Below, in pieces: positions 7,074 to 16,169 of a stretch of 64,000 nucleotides of DNA (within the stretch, counting starts at the first letter, position 1; each line of letters starts with the position of its first letter). The translations under genes and the position numbers were made by a program. The stretch is from Brevirhabdus pacifica. GTDB lineage: Bacteria; Pseudomonadota; Alphaproteobacteria; Rhodobacterales; Rhodobacteraceae. The notes beneath the pieces were generated by a model. The model was not told the DNA's origin. It worked only from the letters and a program-made list of their open reading frames with translations, and searched no databases. The stretch lies in contig NZ_PGFI01000011.1 in NCBI RefSeq assembly GCF_002797755.1, forward strand, positions 1,302,001-1,366,000, in the 5' to 3' direction.

Positions 7074-8516
7074 ATGGCAACGCAGACATCCCGCCCGCCC
7101 CCGATCCTGCTGTGGTTCCGCCGCGACTTGCGGCTGGATGACCATCCGGCCCTGCGCGCCGCCGCCGACGAGGGCGCCCGCACCGGCCGCCCGGTGATCC
7201 CGGTCTTCATTCATGACGAGCTGGTCGAGGGTTTCGGCGCCGCCCCGCGCTGGCGTCTTGGTCTTGCGTTGGAGCATTTCGCGCGCCGGCTCGAGGGGAT
7301 CGGCAGCAGGCTGATCCTGCGCCGGGGGCAGGCGGCGGCCCAGATCGCCCGCCTGGTCGAGGAGACGGGCGCGAGCGAGGTTTGGTTCAGCCGCGCCTAC
7401 GATCCCGACGCTATGGCGCGCGATCGCGAGGTCGAGGATCTGGGCGCGCGCGTAGGCTTTGAAACCCGCTCCTTCGCGGGCTTTCTATTGCACGAGCCCG
7501 ACGCGATCCGCACCGGCGCGGGCGATCACTACAAGGTCTTCACACCCTACTGGAAATCCCTGCGCGCGCTTGAGGTGGCCCAGCCCCTTTCCGGCGTGCG
7601 CAAGCTGTCGGTCCCGGACAAGTGGCCTGCCTCCGACCGCCTGGACGACTGGCAGATGGGCCGCGCCATGGACCGGGGCGCCCGGGTCGTGCGCCCCCAT
7701 GTCCGGGTGGGGGAGGAGGAGGCGGCGGCACGGCTGGACCGCTTTGTCGAGCACCGGGTCGGCGAGTATGCCGAGGCCCGGGATTTTCCGGCCGTCCCGG
7801 GCACCTCGAACCTCAGCGAGAACCTGACCTGGGGCGAGATTTCGCCCCGACAGTGCTGGCACGCCTCATGCGGGGCCGATCCGCGCGGCAAGGGTGCCGA
7901 GACCTTTCGCAAGGAGCTGGCGTGGCGCGAGTTCGCTTATCACCTGGCATTTCACACGCCGCGCCTGCTGCGCGACAACTGGCGGCCCGAGTGGGACGGC
8001 TTTGCCTGGTCGGCAGATCGCCGCAGCCGCGAGTTCCGCGCCTGGAGCCAAGGCCGGACGGGGATCGCCTTCGTCGATGCCGCGATGCGCGAGATGTATG
8101 TGACCGGCCGCATGCACAACCGCGCGCGGATGATCGCGGCCTCCTACCTGGTCAAACACCTGCTGACAGACTGGCGGTTGGGGCAGGAATGGTTCGCCGA
8201 CTGCCTTGTCGACTGGGACCCGGCCGCCAACGCAATGGGCTGGCAATGGGTTGCAGGCTCGGGCCCCGACGCGGCCCCTTATTTCCGCGTCTTCAACCCC
8301 GAGACCCAGCAGAAGCGCTTCGATCCCGACGGGGCCTATGTGAACCGCTGGCTGGCCGAAGGGCGGGCCGATCCGCACCCGGATGCGCTGGCCTATTTCG
8401 ATGCCATTCCGCGCGGATGGTCGATGTCGCCCAGAGACGGCTATCCCGCGCCTGTTGTCGATCTTTCCGAGGGGCGCGACCGCGCCCTCGCGGCCTATGC
8501 CGACAGCCGGCGCTAG
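7074..8516 (+). CDS. phrB: Deoxyribodipyrimidine photolyase (cryptochrome/photolyase family)
   Basis: A 480-residue flavoenzyme that repairs UV-induced cyclobutane pyrimidine dimers using light. The N-terminal alpha/beta antenna domain opens with WFRRDLRLDDHPAL (14-27). The C-terminal FAD domain shows SNLSENLTWGEISPR, KELAWREFAYHL and the conserved run from GRMHNRARMIAASYLVKHLL through WDPAANAMGWQWVAGSG to FRVFNPETQ. Length is normal for class I photolyases. The start at 7074 has GGAGGGG upstream; the frame is open further 5' but into the BCCT gene and its terminator. The methyltransferase gene follows closely and is probably cotranscribed. CPD photolyase and cryptochrome cannot be fully separated by eye, but the motif set favours CPD repair. 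Confidence 0.88.
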   Translation: MATQTSRPPPILLWFRRDLRLDDHPALRAAADEGARTGRPVIPVFIHDELVEGFGAAPRWRLGLALEHFARRLEGIGSRLILRRGQAAAQIARLVEETGASEVWFSRAYDPDAMARDREVEDLGARVGFETRSFAGFLLHEPDAIRTGAGDHYKVFTPYWKSLRALEVAQPLSGVRKLSVPDKWPASDRLDDWQMGRAMDRGARVVRPHVRVGEEEAAARLDRFVEHRVGEYAEARDFPAVPGTSNLSENLTWGEISPRQCWHASCGADPRGKGAETFRKELAWREFAYHLAFHTPRLLRDNWRPEWDGFAWSADRRSREFRAWSQGRTGIAFVDAAMREMYVTGRMHNRARMIAASYLVKHLLTDWRLGQEWFADCLVDWDPAANAMGWQWVAGSGPDAAPYFRVFNPETQQKRFDPDGAYVNRWLAEGRADPHPDALAYFDAIPRGWSMSPRDGYPAPVVDLSEGRDRALAAYADSRR

Positions 8517-8572
8517 GGCCTTGCCCGACCTCTCCGATCTGCCATGATCCCGAAAACCCCATGAGGACCCAT

Positions 8573-9784
8573 ATGGACGTCAGACATACGACCCGCGGCG
8601 AAAGAAACCTTCCCCGCTTCTTTCCCTCGGCCATGCGCGTGGCGAGCCAGATGCGCAACGGGCGACTGGATTTCGTGCTGCCCGACGGCCGCCGTTTCCG
8701 GGTCGAAGGGCAGAACCCGGGCCCCGAGGCGGAGTTGCGGATCAAGGATGCGGACGTCTTCTCGCGGCTGATCCGCGACGGGGACCTGGGGTTCTGCGAA
8801 GCCTATGTCGAGGGCGGCTGGGACACGCCCGACCTTCAGGCGTTCATGGACCTCGTGCACGCGGACAACGACGCCCTTTTCGACGGCTTCCCCGGCATGG
8901 GGCTGATCCGCGCCTGGGAGCGGGGGCGCTTCTGGCTGCGGCGCAACAGCCGGAAACAGGCCCGGCGCAACATCTCGGCCCATTACGACCTGGGCAACGG
9001 GTTCTACGGGCTGTGGCTGGACCCGTCGATGACCTATTCCTCGGCCTATTTCCGGGACGGCAACGACGACCTGGAGACCGCGCAACAGGCGAAATACGCG
9101 AACCTGCTGGACATGCTGGGGGTGGGGCCGGGCGATCACGTGCTGGAAATCGGCTGCGGCTGGGGCGGGTTCGCAGAATTCGCCGCGCGGGAGCGGGGGC
9201 TGCGGGTGACCGCGCTGACCATCAGCCGCGAACAGCACGACTATGCCACCCGCCGCATCGCGCAGGCGGGTCTTGCCGACCAGGTCGAGATCGTCATGCG
9301 CGATTACCGCGACGAGACCGGAAGCTACGACGCCATCGCCTCGATCGAGATGTTCGAAGCCGTGGGAGAGCAATACTGGCCGGTCTATTTCGACACGCTG
9401 AAGGCGCGGCTGAAACCGGGCGGGCGTGCCGGGCTGCAGATCATCACCGTCCAGGACCGCCGCTGGGAGGTTTATCGCAAGGGTGTCGATTTCATCCAGA
9501 AATACATCTTCCCGGGCGGTATGCTGCCCAGCCCCACGGCCCTGCGCGAACAGGTGGCGCGCGCCGGTCTCGATATCGTGGGCTCGGTCGAGTTTGCCGA
9601 AAGCTACAGCCGCACCCTGCGCCTGTGGTACGACCGGTTCAACGGCCGCTGGGACGAGGCCCGCGAGATGGGGTTTGACGAGGGATTCCGGCGGATGTGG
9701 AATCTGTATCTGACCTCTTGCGCCGCGACCTTCCACAGCCGAAACTGCGACGTGACACAGATCGCAATAGCAAGACCGGCCTGA
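8573..9784 (+). CDS. Cyclopropane-fatty-acyl-phospholipid synthase family methyltransferase
   Basis: A 403-residue SAM-dependent enzyme of the CFA synthase family, which methylenates or methylates unsaturated acyl chains of membrane phospholipids. Motifs: HYDLGNGFYGLWLDPSMTYS (137-156), the SAM-binding EIGCGWGGF (192-200), TALTISREQHDYA, and the C-terminal KYIFPGGMLPS and SYSRTLRLWYDRF. The ATG at 8573 is preceded by GAGGA at good spacing; another in-frame ATG lies 12 bp earlier. It is 56 bp after the photolyase gene and only 4 bp before trgA, so it may be part of the same stress operon. CFA synthase and close relatives cannot be distinguished without experiment. Confidence 0.85.
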   Translation: MDVRHTTRGERNLPRFFPSAMRVASQMRNGRLDFVLPDGRRFRVEGQNPGPEAELRIKDADVFSRLIRDGDLGFCEAYVEGGWDTPDLQAFMDLVHADNDALFDGFPGMGLIRAWERGRFWLRRNSRKQARRNISAHYDLGNGFYGLWLDPSMTYSSAYFRDGNDDLETAQQAKYANLLDMLGVGPGDHVLEIGCGWGGFAEFAARERGLRVTALTISREQHDYATRRIAQAGLADQVEIVMRDYRDETGSYDAIASIEMFEAVGEQYWPVYFDTLKARLKPGGRAGLQIITVQDRRWEVYRKGVDFIQKYIFPGGMLPSPTALREQVARAGLDIVGSVEFAESYSRTLRLWYDRFNGRWDEAREMGFDEGFRRMWNLYLTSCAATFHSRNCDVTQIAIARPA

Positions 9785-9788
9785 ACCC

Positions 9789-10241
9789 ATGCCCACAGCC
9801 TCCCGACTGGTTGCCGCCGTCATTCTCGCAATCGCGGCCGGACTGGTCGCGGACCTCTACCTTGAGAACCTGCCACGGGAATACCGCCCGCCGCACATCG
9901 TTCCGGGCTGGAGCCTGATCGGCCTGCTGGTCGGGTGGTTCACCCTGGGCGGGCGCGGGGCCGGAAGCTCCCAGGACAGCTGGGTGGTGCGCTTCAACCA
10001 GGGCATCGTCGCCGGGGCGCTGGTGCTGTTCTGGGGCGTGCTGATCTTCTCGATCGTCGAGATGATCGAGCGCAGCATGCAGAAACGCTATCGCGGGGTG
10101 GAGGATGCACTGACCGGGGTGTTCGAGCTGATGGGGGAGGCGGGGCTGGTGATCTTCTCGCTCGAGATCCTGCTGACGGCGGCGATCGGCGGCCTGCTGG
10201 CCGCCTTCCTGGCCGCCTGGGTCGGGCGCCGCTGGAAGTGA
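9789..10241 (+). CDS. trgA: TrgA-family membrane protein (tellurite resistance locus)
   Basis: A 150-residue membrane protein with four hydrophobic stretches, beginning with a segment near residues 5-22 and ending in AAFLAAWVGRRWK. The gene order trgA-trgB-cysK is the one described for the Rhodobacter sphaeroides tellurite-resistance locus, and that order is the main basis for the name. TrgA is needed there for high-level resistance but its molecular action is not known. The stop codon overlaps the GTG start of trgB, so the two are translationally coupled. Confidence 0.78.
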   Translation: MPTASRLVAAVILAIAAGLVADLYLENLPREYRPPHIVPGWSLIGLLVGWFTLGGRGAGSSQDSWVVRFNQGIVAGALVLFWGVLIFSIVEMIERSMQKRYRGVEDALTGVFELMGEAGLVIFSLEILLTAAIGGLLAAFLAAWVGRRWK

Positions 10242-11386
10242 GCGCGCGGGTCTTCCTGCACCGGCCGCTTTGCGCGCCCTCGCTGCTGGCACGCATTCTG
10301 GGCCCGGACGGGCACGGCGCCCTTGAGGGCGCGCTGTCCCTGCCGGGCCATTCGCTGGCCCAAGGACCGGCGGCGGGCGCCATCCCGTCCCTTGTCGCGG
10401 GCGGACGGGACCGGGAGCCGGTCGAGGGCGAGATATGGGCGCTGACGCCGGAGGCGCTGGCGCGGCTGGACCGCTTCATGGCCTTCCAGGGCGGCCGGCG
10501 GTGCGACCTGCCTGGAACGGACGCGGGCCCCGGTGGAGTGCAGGGATATTTTCGCGACAGTGAAAGCATCGAAGCCTGGGATCCGGATGACTGGGGGCCG
10601 CGCCTGCTGGCGATCATGGAACACGCGGCTGTGGAGATCCTGGATCTGGACCCGGGCCGGGGCAGGGGCCTGCACGGCGACGCGGAGAGGGATCCGGCCG
10701 GGCGGCTCAACAATATTCTCGTGCGCGCCGCGGCGCGTCTGCGTGCGGGGAAGGGGAGCCGTCCGCGCCATGCCGAAGGGCCGGGGCGCGAGGCAGTGGA
10801 CGTTCGCGCCGACAGGGTCAGCCACGACGGGTTCTTCCAGACCCGCACGACCGAGCTGCGCCATCCCCGGTTCGACGGAGGGCTTTGCGACTGGATGGAG
10901 CGGGAATGTTTCGTGGCCGCCGACGCGGTGACGGTCCTGCCCTACGATCCCTCACGCGACCGGGTGATGCTGGCCGAACAGTTCCGCGGCAGCCTTTACC
11001 TGCGGGGCGAGGCCTATCCGTGGTCGATCGAGCCCTTGGCGGGGCGCATCGATCCCGGCGAGGAGGCCGCCGCCGCCGCCCGCCGCGAGGTGCGCGAGGA
11101 GGCGTCGCTTGAGATCGGCGCGCTGGAGCGGATCGCAGGCTATTACCCGGCCACGGGCACGACCACCGAATACGTCATCTCCTACATCGGGCTGGCCGAG
11201 CTGCCGGATGGGGCGGGCGGCATCGGCGGCGAGGCGTCGGAGGGCGAGGATATCCGCACCTTCGTGCTGCCCTTCGACGAGGCAATGGCGCTGATGGCCG
11301 AAGACCAGACCCGCAATGCGCCGCTCATAATCTCGCTTCTGTGGCTGGCGGCGAACCGCGAGCGCCTGCGGGCGGGCGGGGCATAG
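10238..11386 (+). CDS. trgB: TrgB: NUDIX hydrolase with N-terminal gamma-glutamylcyclotransferase-like domain
   Basis: A 382-residue protein starting with GTG inside the trgA stop (GTGA overlap). The N-terminal part (about 1-180) resembles AIG2/gamma-glutamylcyclotransferase-like folds, with FLHRPLCAPSLLARILG and EIWALTPEALARLDRF. The C-terminal part is a NUDIX domain of the ADP-ribose pyrophosphatase kind. Its NUDIX box runs 269-291 and fits G-x5-E-x7-REV-x-EE except that the final Gly is Ser. Hydrolysis of a nucleoside diphosphate linked to X is therefore likely, with ADP-ribose a plausible substrate. It lies between trgA and cysK, as in Rhodobacter. A frame extending upstream into trgA exists but has no supporting start. 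Confidence 0.82.
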   Translation: MSARVFLHRPLCAPSLLARILGPDGHGALEGALSLPGHSLAQGPAAGAIPSLVAGGRDREPVEGEIWALTPEALARLDRFMAFQGGRRCDLPGTDAGPGGVQGYFRDSESIEAWDPDDWGPRLLAIMEHAAVEILDLDPGRGRGLHGDAERDPAGRLNNILVRAAARLRAGKGSRPRHAEGPGREAVDVRADRVSHDGFFQTRTTELRHPRFDGGLCDWMERECFVAADAVTVLPYDPSRDRVMLAEQFRGSLYLRGEAYPWSIEPLAGRIDPGEEAAAAARREVREEASLEIGALERIAGYYPATGTTTEYVISYIGLAELPDGAGGIGGEASEGEDIRTFVLPFDEAMALMAEDQTRNAPLIISLLWLAANRERLRAGGA

Positions 11387-11479
11387 AGCCGCCGACGCCC
11401 CGATCCGCACGGGGCGCCATCGCTTGAGATCACCGCCTCCTGCGGCTATCAGGGGGGGCACGTTCAAAGGAGCCTGACG

Positions 11480-12520
11480 ATGCCGATCTATCGCGACCTG
11501 CCGGACGCCATTGGCCACACGCCGCTTTTCCGCCTCAACGGTGCCAGCGAGGCCACGGGATGCGAAGTCCTGGGCAAGGCCGAGTTTCTCAATCCCGGCC
11601 AGTCGGTGAAGGATCGCGCCGCGCTTTACATCATTCGCGACGCGATCGCGCGCGGCACCCTGCGCCCGGGCGGCACCATCGTCGAGGGCACCGCCGGCAA
11701 CACCGGCATCGGACTTGCGCTGGTGGGGGCGGCGATGGGGTTCCGCACCGTGATCGTCATCCCCGAGACCCAGTCCGAGGAAAAGAAGGACATGATCCGC
11801 CTGGCGGGCGCCGAGCTGGTGCAGGTGCCGGCGGCCCCCTACCGCGATCCCAACAACTACGTGCGCTATTCCGAGCGGCTGGCGGCGCGGCTGGCCGAGA
11901 CCGAGCCCGACGGCGCCGTCTGGGCCAACCAGTTCGACAATGTCGCCAACCGTCAGGCCCATGTGGAAACCACAGCACCCGAGATCTGGGAGGACACCGA
12001 CGGCCAGGTCGACGGGTTCATCTGCGCCGTGGGGTCGGGCGGCACGCTGGCGGGGGTGGCCGAGGGGCTGCGGGCGCGCAAGGCGGATGTGAAGATCGGC
12101 ATCGCCGACCCGATGGGGGCCGCGCTTTACCATTACTACACCGATGGCGAGCTGAAGTCCGAGGGCAGCTCGATCACCGAGGGGATCGGCCAGGGCCGGA
12201 TCACCACCAACCTCGAGGGGCTGAAGGTGGATTACGCCTACCAGGTGCCCGACGACGAGGCGGTTCAGGTCGTCTTCGATCTGCTGCGCGATGAGGGGCT
12301 CTGCCTTGGGGGGTCGTCCGGGATCAACGTCGCGGGCGCCATCCGCATGGCGCGGGACATGGGGCCGGGCCACCGGATCGTGACGGTGCTGTGCGATTAC
12401 GGCACCCGCTACCAGTCCAAGCTGTTCAATCCCGCTTTCCTCAAGGAAAAGGGCCTGCCCGTGCCCGAGTGGCTGGACCGCGCGCCGGTCGTGATGCCGG
12501 ATGTTTTCGAGAAAGAGTGA
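11480..12520 (+). CDS. cysK: Cysteine synthase A (O-acetylserine sulfhydrylase)
   Basis: A 346-residue PLP enzyme of fold type II that makes cysteine from O-acetylserine and sulfide in the cytoplasm. The PLP lysine is Lys44 in NPGQSVKDRAA; the substrate loop TAGNTG is at 71-76 and the phosphate-binding GSGGTLAG lies near residue 185. The C-terminal GGSSGINVAGA and NPAFLKEKGLPVPEWL match long alphaproteobacterial CysK proteins. AAAGGAGCCTGACG precedes the ATG. A short hairpin (CGCCCCG..CGGGGCG) in the 93-bp gap after trgB may separate the transcripts. Link to tellurite: cysteine supply affects tellurite tolerance in related species. Confidence 0.9.
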   Translation: MPIYRDLPDAIGHTPLFRLNGASEATGCEVLGKAEFLNPGQSVKDRAALYIIRDAIARGTLRPGGTIVEGTAGNTGIGLALVGAAMGFRTVIVIPETQSEEKKDMIRLAGAELVQVPAAPYRDPNNYVRYSERLAARLAETEPDGAVWANQFDNVANRQAHVETTAPEIWEDTDGQVDGFICAVGSGGTLAGVAEGLRARKADVKIGIADPMGAALYHYYTDGELKSEGSSITEGIGQGRITTNLEGLKVDYAYQVPDDEAVQVVFDLLRDEGLCLGGSSGINVAGAIRMARDMGPGHRIVTVLCDYGTRYQSKLFNPAFLKEKGLPVPEWLDRAPVVMPDVFEKE

Positions 12521-12524
12521 TCCG

Positions 12525-15251
12525 ATGAGTGTTGTCAGCGCGACGATGCGCCCCGCGTTCGCGGGGTGTTGGCGAAACCTGTGCGTGCCCGGGGGGGCAT
12601 TCCGGGCCCTGCCGGTGATCCTTCTCGTTTTGGCGCTGCTGTCATCGGGGGCTGCGATGGCGCAGCAATCCGGCAGCACGGCCGGACAGCCGCAGAGCGA
12701 GGCACCCGTCGCGGCCCCAGTTGAGGGTGCGCCGGCCGACGGCGCCGCCGCCGATGCCGCCGCGGCCGACGGGGCAATCGTCGACACACCCGTGCCCGGC
12801 ACGGCCGTGCCGGGCCTTCTGCCGGTCTTGGAGCCGAGCCCGTCGCAGGCCGCCGATACGCCCGATTATGCCCGGTGGGAGGCCACCGCCACCCGCGCCG
12901 AAGAAGCGATCCAGGCGGGCCGCGCCTCGACCGTGGCGCTGGAGGAACTGCGCGCCCAGATCGCCGATTGGCGCGCCCAGTTCCAATCCGCGCAGGACGC
13001 CAACGCTGCCCGCATCCGGACGCTGCGCCAGCAGATCGACGTGCTGGGCCCCGAGCCCAAGGAAGGCGAGACCGAGGCGCCCGAGATTGCCCGCCGCCGC
13101 GCCGAGCTGAACAGCCAGCTGTCGACCGCGCAGGCGCCGGGCATCCGCGCCGAGGAAGCCTATCGCCAGGCCGACGGCATCATCCGCGAGATCGACCGCC
13201 TGGTCCGTGAACGCCAAGCCGACGCGCTGCTGGAACTTGGCAGCTCACCGCTCAATCCGCGCCACTGGGGGCCCGCGCTCGAGGCGATCACCCAGTCAGT
13301 GATGACCATCCAGTCCGAGGTCGCCTCGGCTTGGGGACGCCCTGCGCAGCAGCGCGAGGCAAACGACAACCTGCCGCGGATCCTGATCTTTTTCGCCATC
13401 GGCGCGCTGCTGATCCTGCGCTCGCGCCGCTGGGTGGAGACGCTGATTACCCGGTTGCAGGCCCGACCGCGTCTGGGCACCAGCGTCGCGATCTTCGCAC
13501 TGTCGCTGGGTCAGGTGGGGCTGCCGATCCTGGGGATCTATCTGCTGACGCGCATCGTCTATGCGCTGGGGATCGTGGGCCTGCGCGGCGACGCGGTGCT
13601 GTCGGTGCTGCCGATTGCGGCGCTGGCGATACTGGGCGCCACCTGGATCGGGCGGATGACCCTGTCGTCTGACCTGAGTTCGCGGCTGGTGGACCTGACG
13701 CCCGAGCGTGCTTGGCAGGGCCGTTGGAGCGCGACACTGCTGGGGTGGACCTATGCGGTCTGGATCGTGCTGGCGACGCTGGCGGCCTCGGAGAACTATA
13801 GCGAGCCGACCCGCGCTGTTCTGAATTTCGGCGTGTTGGTCGTGGGCGGGCTGCTGCTGTTCCGGCTGGGGCAGATCCTGGCCAACCGCACCCGGCCTGA
13901 GCCTGCCGAGGAAGAGCCCTCCTACCGCGACCGGCTGCTGACGTTGCTGGGGCGTGGGGTGATCGCCATCTCGATCCTGGCGCCGCTTCTGGCGGCGGTG
14001 GGCTTTGGCATGTTCTCGGCGGCGTTGCTGTTCCCGACGATCCTGACTCTGGGGCTGCTGGCGCTGATGGGCCTGCTGCAAAAGCTGGTCGTCGACATTT
14101 ACGCCGTCCTGGTGCGCGGCGAGGACCGGGCACGCGACGCGCTGATCCCGGTGCTGATCGGCTTTGCCCTGTCGCTGGCCGCGTTGCCGGTGGCGGCGCT
14201 GATCTGGGGCGCGCGCGTGTCGGACCTGACCGAGCTTTGGGCGCGCTTCAGCGAGGGTTTCCAGATCGGCGAGACGCGGATCTCGCCCACCGATTTCGTG
14301 ACCTTTGTCGTCGTCTTCGTTCTGGGTTATCTGGCGACGCGCCTGGTGCAGGGCACGATCCGCAACTCGGTCCTGCCCAAGACCAAGATCGACGTGGGCG
14401 GGCGCAACGCCATCGTGGCGGGTCTCGGCTATGTCGGGATCTTCCTGGCCGCCGTGGTCGCGATCACCATGGCGGGCATCGACCTGTCGTCGCTGGCCAT
14501 CGTCGCCGGCGCCCTGTCGGTCGGCATCGGCTTCGGCCTTCAGAACATCGTCTCGAACTTCGTCTCCGGGATCATCCTGCTGATCGAGCGGCCGGTGTCG
14601 GAAGGCGACTGGATCGAGGTCGGGGGCACAATGGGCTACGTGCGGGCGATCTCGGTCCGCTCGACCCGGATCGAGACCTTCGACCGCACGGACGTGATCG
14701 TGCCCAACGCCGACCTGATCTCGGGCACGGTGACCAACTACACCCTGGGCAATCTGATCGGGCGGGTGATCGTGCCGGTGGGCGTGGCCTATGGCACCGA
14801 CACCCGCAAGGTCGAGAAGGTCCTGCAAGAGATCGTCCAGGCCCATCCAATGGTGCTGGCCAACCCGCGCCCCGGCGTCCTGTTCCAGGGCTTCGGCGCC
14901 GACAGCATGGACTTCGAGATCCGCGCCATCCTGCGCGACGTGAACTTCCTGCTGCCCACCAAGTCCGAGCTGAACCACGCCATTGCCAAGCGTTTTGCCG
15001 AGGAAGGGATCGAGATTCCCTTCGCGCAGCGGGACGTGTGGCTGCGCAACCCCGAGGTTCTGCAACCCGGGGGCGGCGGCGCGCCCGCCGGCGCGCCACC
15101 TGCCGAGGAGGAACAAGCCAGCAAGCCCGAGGAGGGGACTGCCCGTCCCGAGGGGGAGATGTCGAGCGACGTCGCCGACGAGATCGCCCGCCCCTCGGCC
15201 CTGACGGCCGCGCCCGACACGCCCGATCCCGCAGGGGAGAAGAGCCAATGA
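12525..15251 (+). CDS. DUF3772 / MscS-type mechanosensitive channel (large, MscK-like)
   Basis: A 908-residue inner-membrane channel that likely opens under membrane tension to release solutes on osmotic downshock. It has an N-terminal signal-like segment ending near GAAMAQQSG, then an Ala/Pro-rich linker, a coiled periplasmic DUF3772 domain (about 110-260) and many membrane spans (about 285-620). The C-terminal MscS core includes GIDLSSLAIVAGALSVGIGFGLQN, NFVSGIILLIERP, GDWIEV and the beta domain TRIETFDRTDVIVPNADLIS. A low-complexity Pro/Glu/Ala tail ends the protein. The ATG at 12525 lies 4 bp after cysK; the frame opens slightly earlier. Its stop overlaps the next start (ATGA). Osmotic role fits the ectoine and BCCT genes nearby. 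Confidence 0.87.
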   Translation: MSVVSATMRPAFAGCWRNLCVPGGAFRALPVILLVLALLSSGAAMAQQSGSTAGQPQSEAPVAAPVEGAPADGAAADAAAADGAIVDTPVPGTAVPGLLPVLEPSPSQAADTPDYARWEATATRAEEAIQAGRASTVALEELRAQIADWRAQFQSAQDANAARIRTLRQQIDVLGPEPKEGETEAPEIARRRAELNSQLSTAQAPGIRAEEAYRQADGIIREIDRLVRERQADALLELGSSPLNPRHWGPALEAITQSVMTIQSEVASAWGRPAQQREANDNLPRILIFFAIGALLILRSRRWVETLITRLQARPRLGTSVAIFALSLGQVGLPILGIYLLTRIVYALGIVGLRGDAVLSVLPIAALAILGATWIGRMTLSSDLSSRLVDLTPERAWQGRWSATLLGWTYAVWIVLATLAASENYSEPTRAVLNFGVLVVGGLLLFRLGQILANRTRPEPAEEEPSYRDRLLTLLGRGVIAISILAPLLAAVGFGMFSAALLFPTILTLGLLALMGLLQKLVVDIYAVLVRGEDRARDALIPVLIGFALSLAALPVAALIWGARVSDLTELWARFSEGFQIGETRISPTDFVTFVVVFVLGYLATRLVQGTIRNSVLPKTKIDVGGRNAIVAGLGYVGIFLAAVVAITMAGIDLSSLAIVAGALSVGIGFGLQNIVSNFVSGIILLIERPVSEGDWIEVGGTMGYVRAISVRSTRIETFDRTDVIVPNADLISGTVTNYTLGNLIGRVIVPVGVAYGTDTRKVEKVLQEIVQAHPMVLANPRPGVLFQGFGADSMDFEIRAILRDVNFLLPTKSELNHAIAKRFAEEGIEIPFAQRDVWLRNPEVLQPGGGGAPAGAPPAEEEQASKPEEGTARPEGEMSSDVADEIARPSALTAAPDTPDPAGEKSQ

Positions 15252-15970
15252 CCCGGATGCTCTACCGCGAGGATGCCTACCTGACCGAGGCCCCGGGCAC
15301 GGTCGTGGCCCACACGGAGGAGGGGGGGCTGGTGCTGGACCAAAGCCTCTTTTACCCCACCGGCGGCGGCCAGCCCGGCGACAGCGGCACGCTTTTGGTC
15401 GCGGGCGCGCGGCGACTTCCGATCGCCACGGCGGTGCGCGGCACCGACGGGCGGATCGTGCTGGTGCCGGCCGAGCCTGTCACCCTGCCGCCCGTCGGCA
15501 CCGAGCTTGTCCAGCGGCTCGACTGGGACCGGCGCTTTCGCCACATGCGGGTCCACACCGCCCTGCACCTGCTCTCGGTGCTGATCCCGCTGCCGGTGAC
15601 AGGCGGTGCGATCGGCGCCGCGAAAGGGCGGCTGGATTTCGACATGCCCGACGGCGAGACCGACCGCGACGGGCTGGAGGCCGCGCTCAACGAACTGATC
15701 GATCAGGATCACCCGGTCAGCGAACGCTGGATCACCGACGCCGAGCTTGCCGCCCAGCCAGAGCTGGTAAAGACCATGTCCGTCCGCCCGCCCACGGGCG
15801 CGGGCCGGGTGCGGCTGATCCATATCGGCGAGGAGGACGACCAGATCGACCTGCAACCTTGCGGCGGAACCCATGTCGCGCGCCTGGGCGAGATCGGCGG
15901 CATCCGGGTCGGCAAGGTCGAGAACAAGGGCCGCCGCAACCGCCGGGTGAACATCCACCTGGATACATGA
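15248..15970 (+). CDS. Alanyl-tRNA editing protein (AlaX-type)
   Basis: A 240-residue stand-alone editing domain that deacylates mischarged Ser- or Gly-tRNA(Ala). The zinc ligands typical of the AlaRS editing domain are present: His103 and His107 in HTALH, and Cys205 and His209 in CGGTH. The N-terminal FYPTGGGQPGDSG is also diagnostic. Length fits the medium AlaX class. It is translationally coupled to the MscS gene (ATGA). A much longer open frame upstream is only an antisense-free artefact of GC-rich coding and is not part of the protein. Confidence 0.9.
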   Translation: MTRMLYREDAYLTEAPGTVVAHTEEGGLVLDQSLFYPTGGGQPGDSGTLLVAGARRLPIATAVRGTDGRIVLVPAEPVTLPPVGTELVQRLDWDRRFRHMRVHTALHLLSVLIPLPVTGGAIGAAKGRLDFDMPDGETDRDGLEAALNELIDQDHPVSERWITDAELAAQPELVKTMSVRPPTGAGRVRLIHIGEEDDQIDLQPCGGTHVARLGEIGGIRVGKVENKGRRNRRVNIHLDT

Positions 15971-16027
15971 AAAATCGCATATCGGCCCTTGTCTTGAGGG
16001 TCGGTTCGGGGCTAAAGACCCCAGCAC

Positions 16028-16117
16028 GGAGAGGTGGCCGAGTGGTCGAAGGCGCACGCCTGGAAAGTGTGTAGGCGGGAAACCGTCTCCAGGGTTCGAA
16101 TCCCTGTCTCTCCGCCA
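16028..16117 (+). tRNA. tRNA-Ser (anticodon GGA)
   Basis: A 90-nt class II tRNA. GGAGAGG pairs with CTCTCC at the 3' end, CCA is encoded, the loop CTGGAAA carries anticodon GGA, and there is a long variable arm followed by the GGTTCGAATCC T-arm. Confidence 0.95.
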
Positions 16118-16169
16118 TTATCCCCCGCTTATCCGAACCGCCTGCCGTGTCACCGACCCGAGCCGGTTT

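Noticed and set aside
13296-15248. A 650-codon minus-strand open frame
   Set aside because: Antisense to the MscS channel gene; the translation is rich in His, Gln and Arg and has no recognisable domain.
16028-16117. tRNA-Ser as a genomic-island attachment site
   Set aside because: No integrase, direct repeat of the tRNA 3' end or mobile genes were seen next to it or next to tRNA-Arg.
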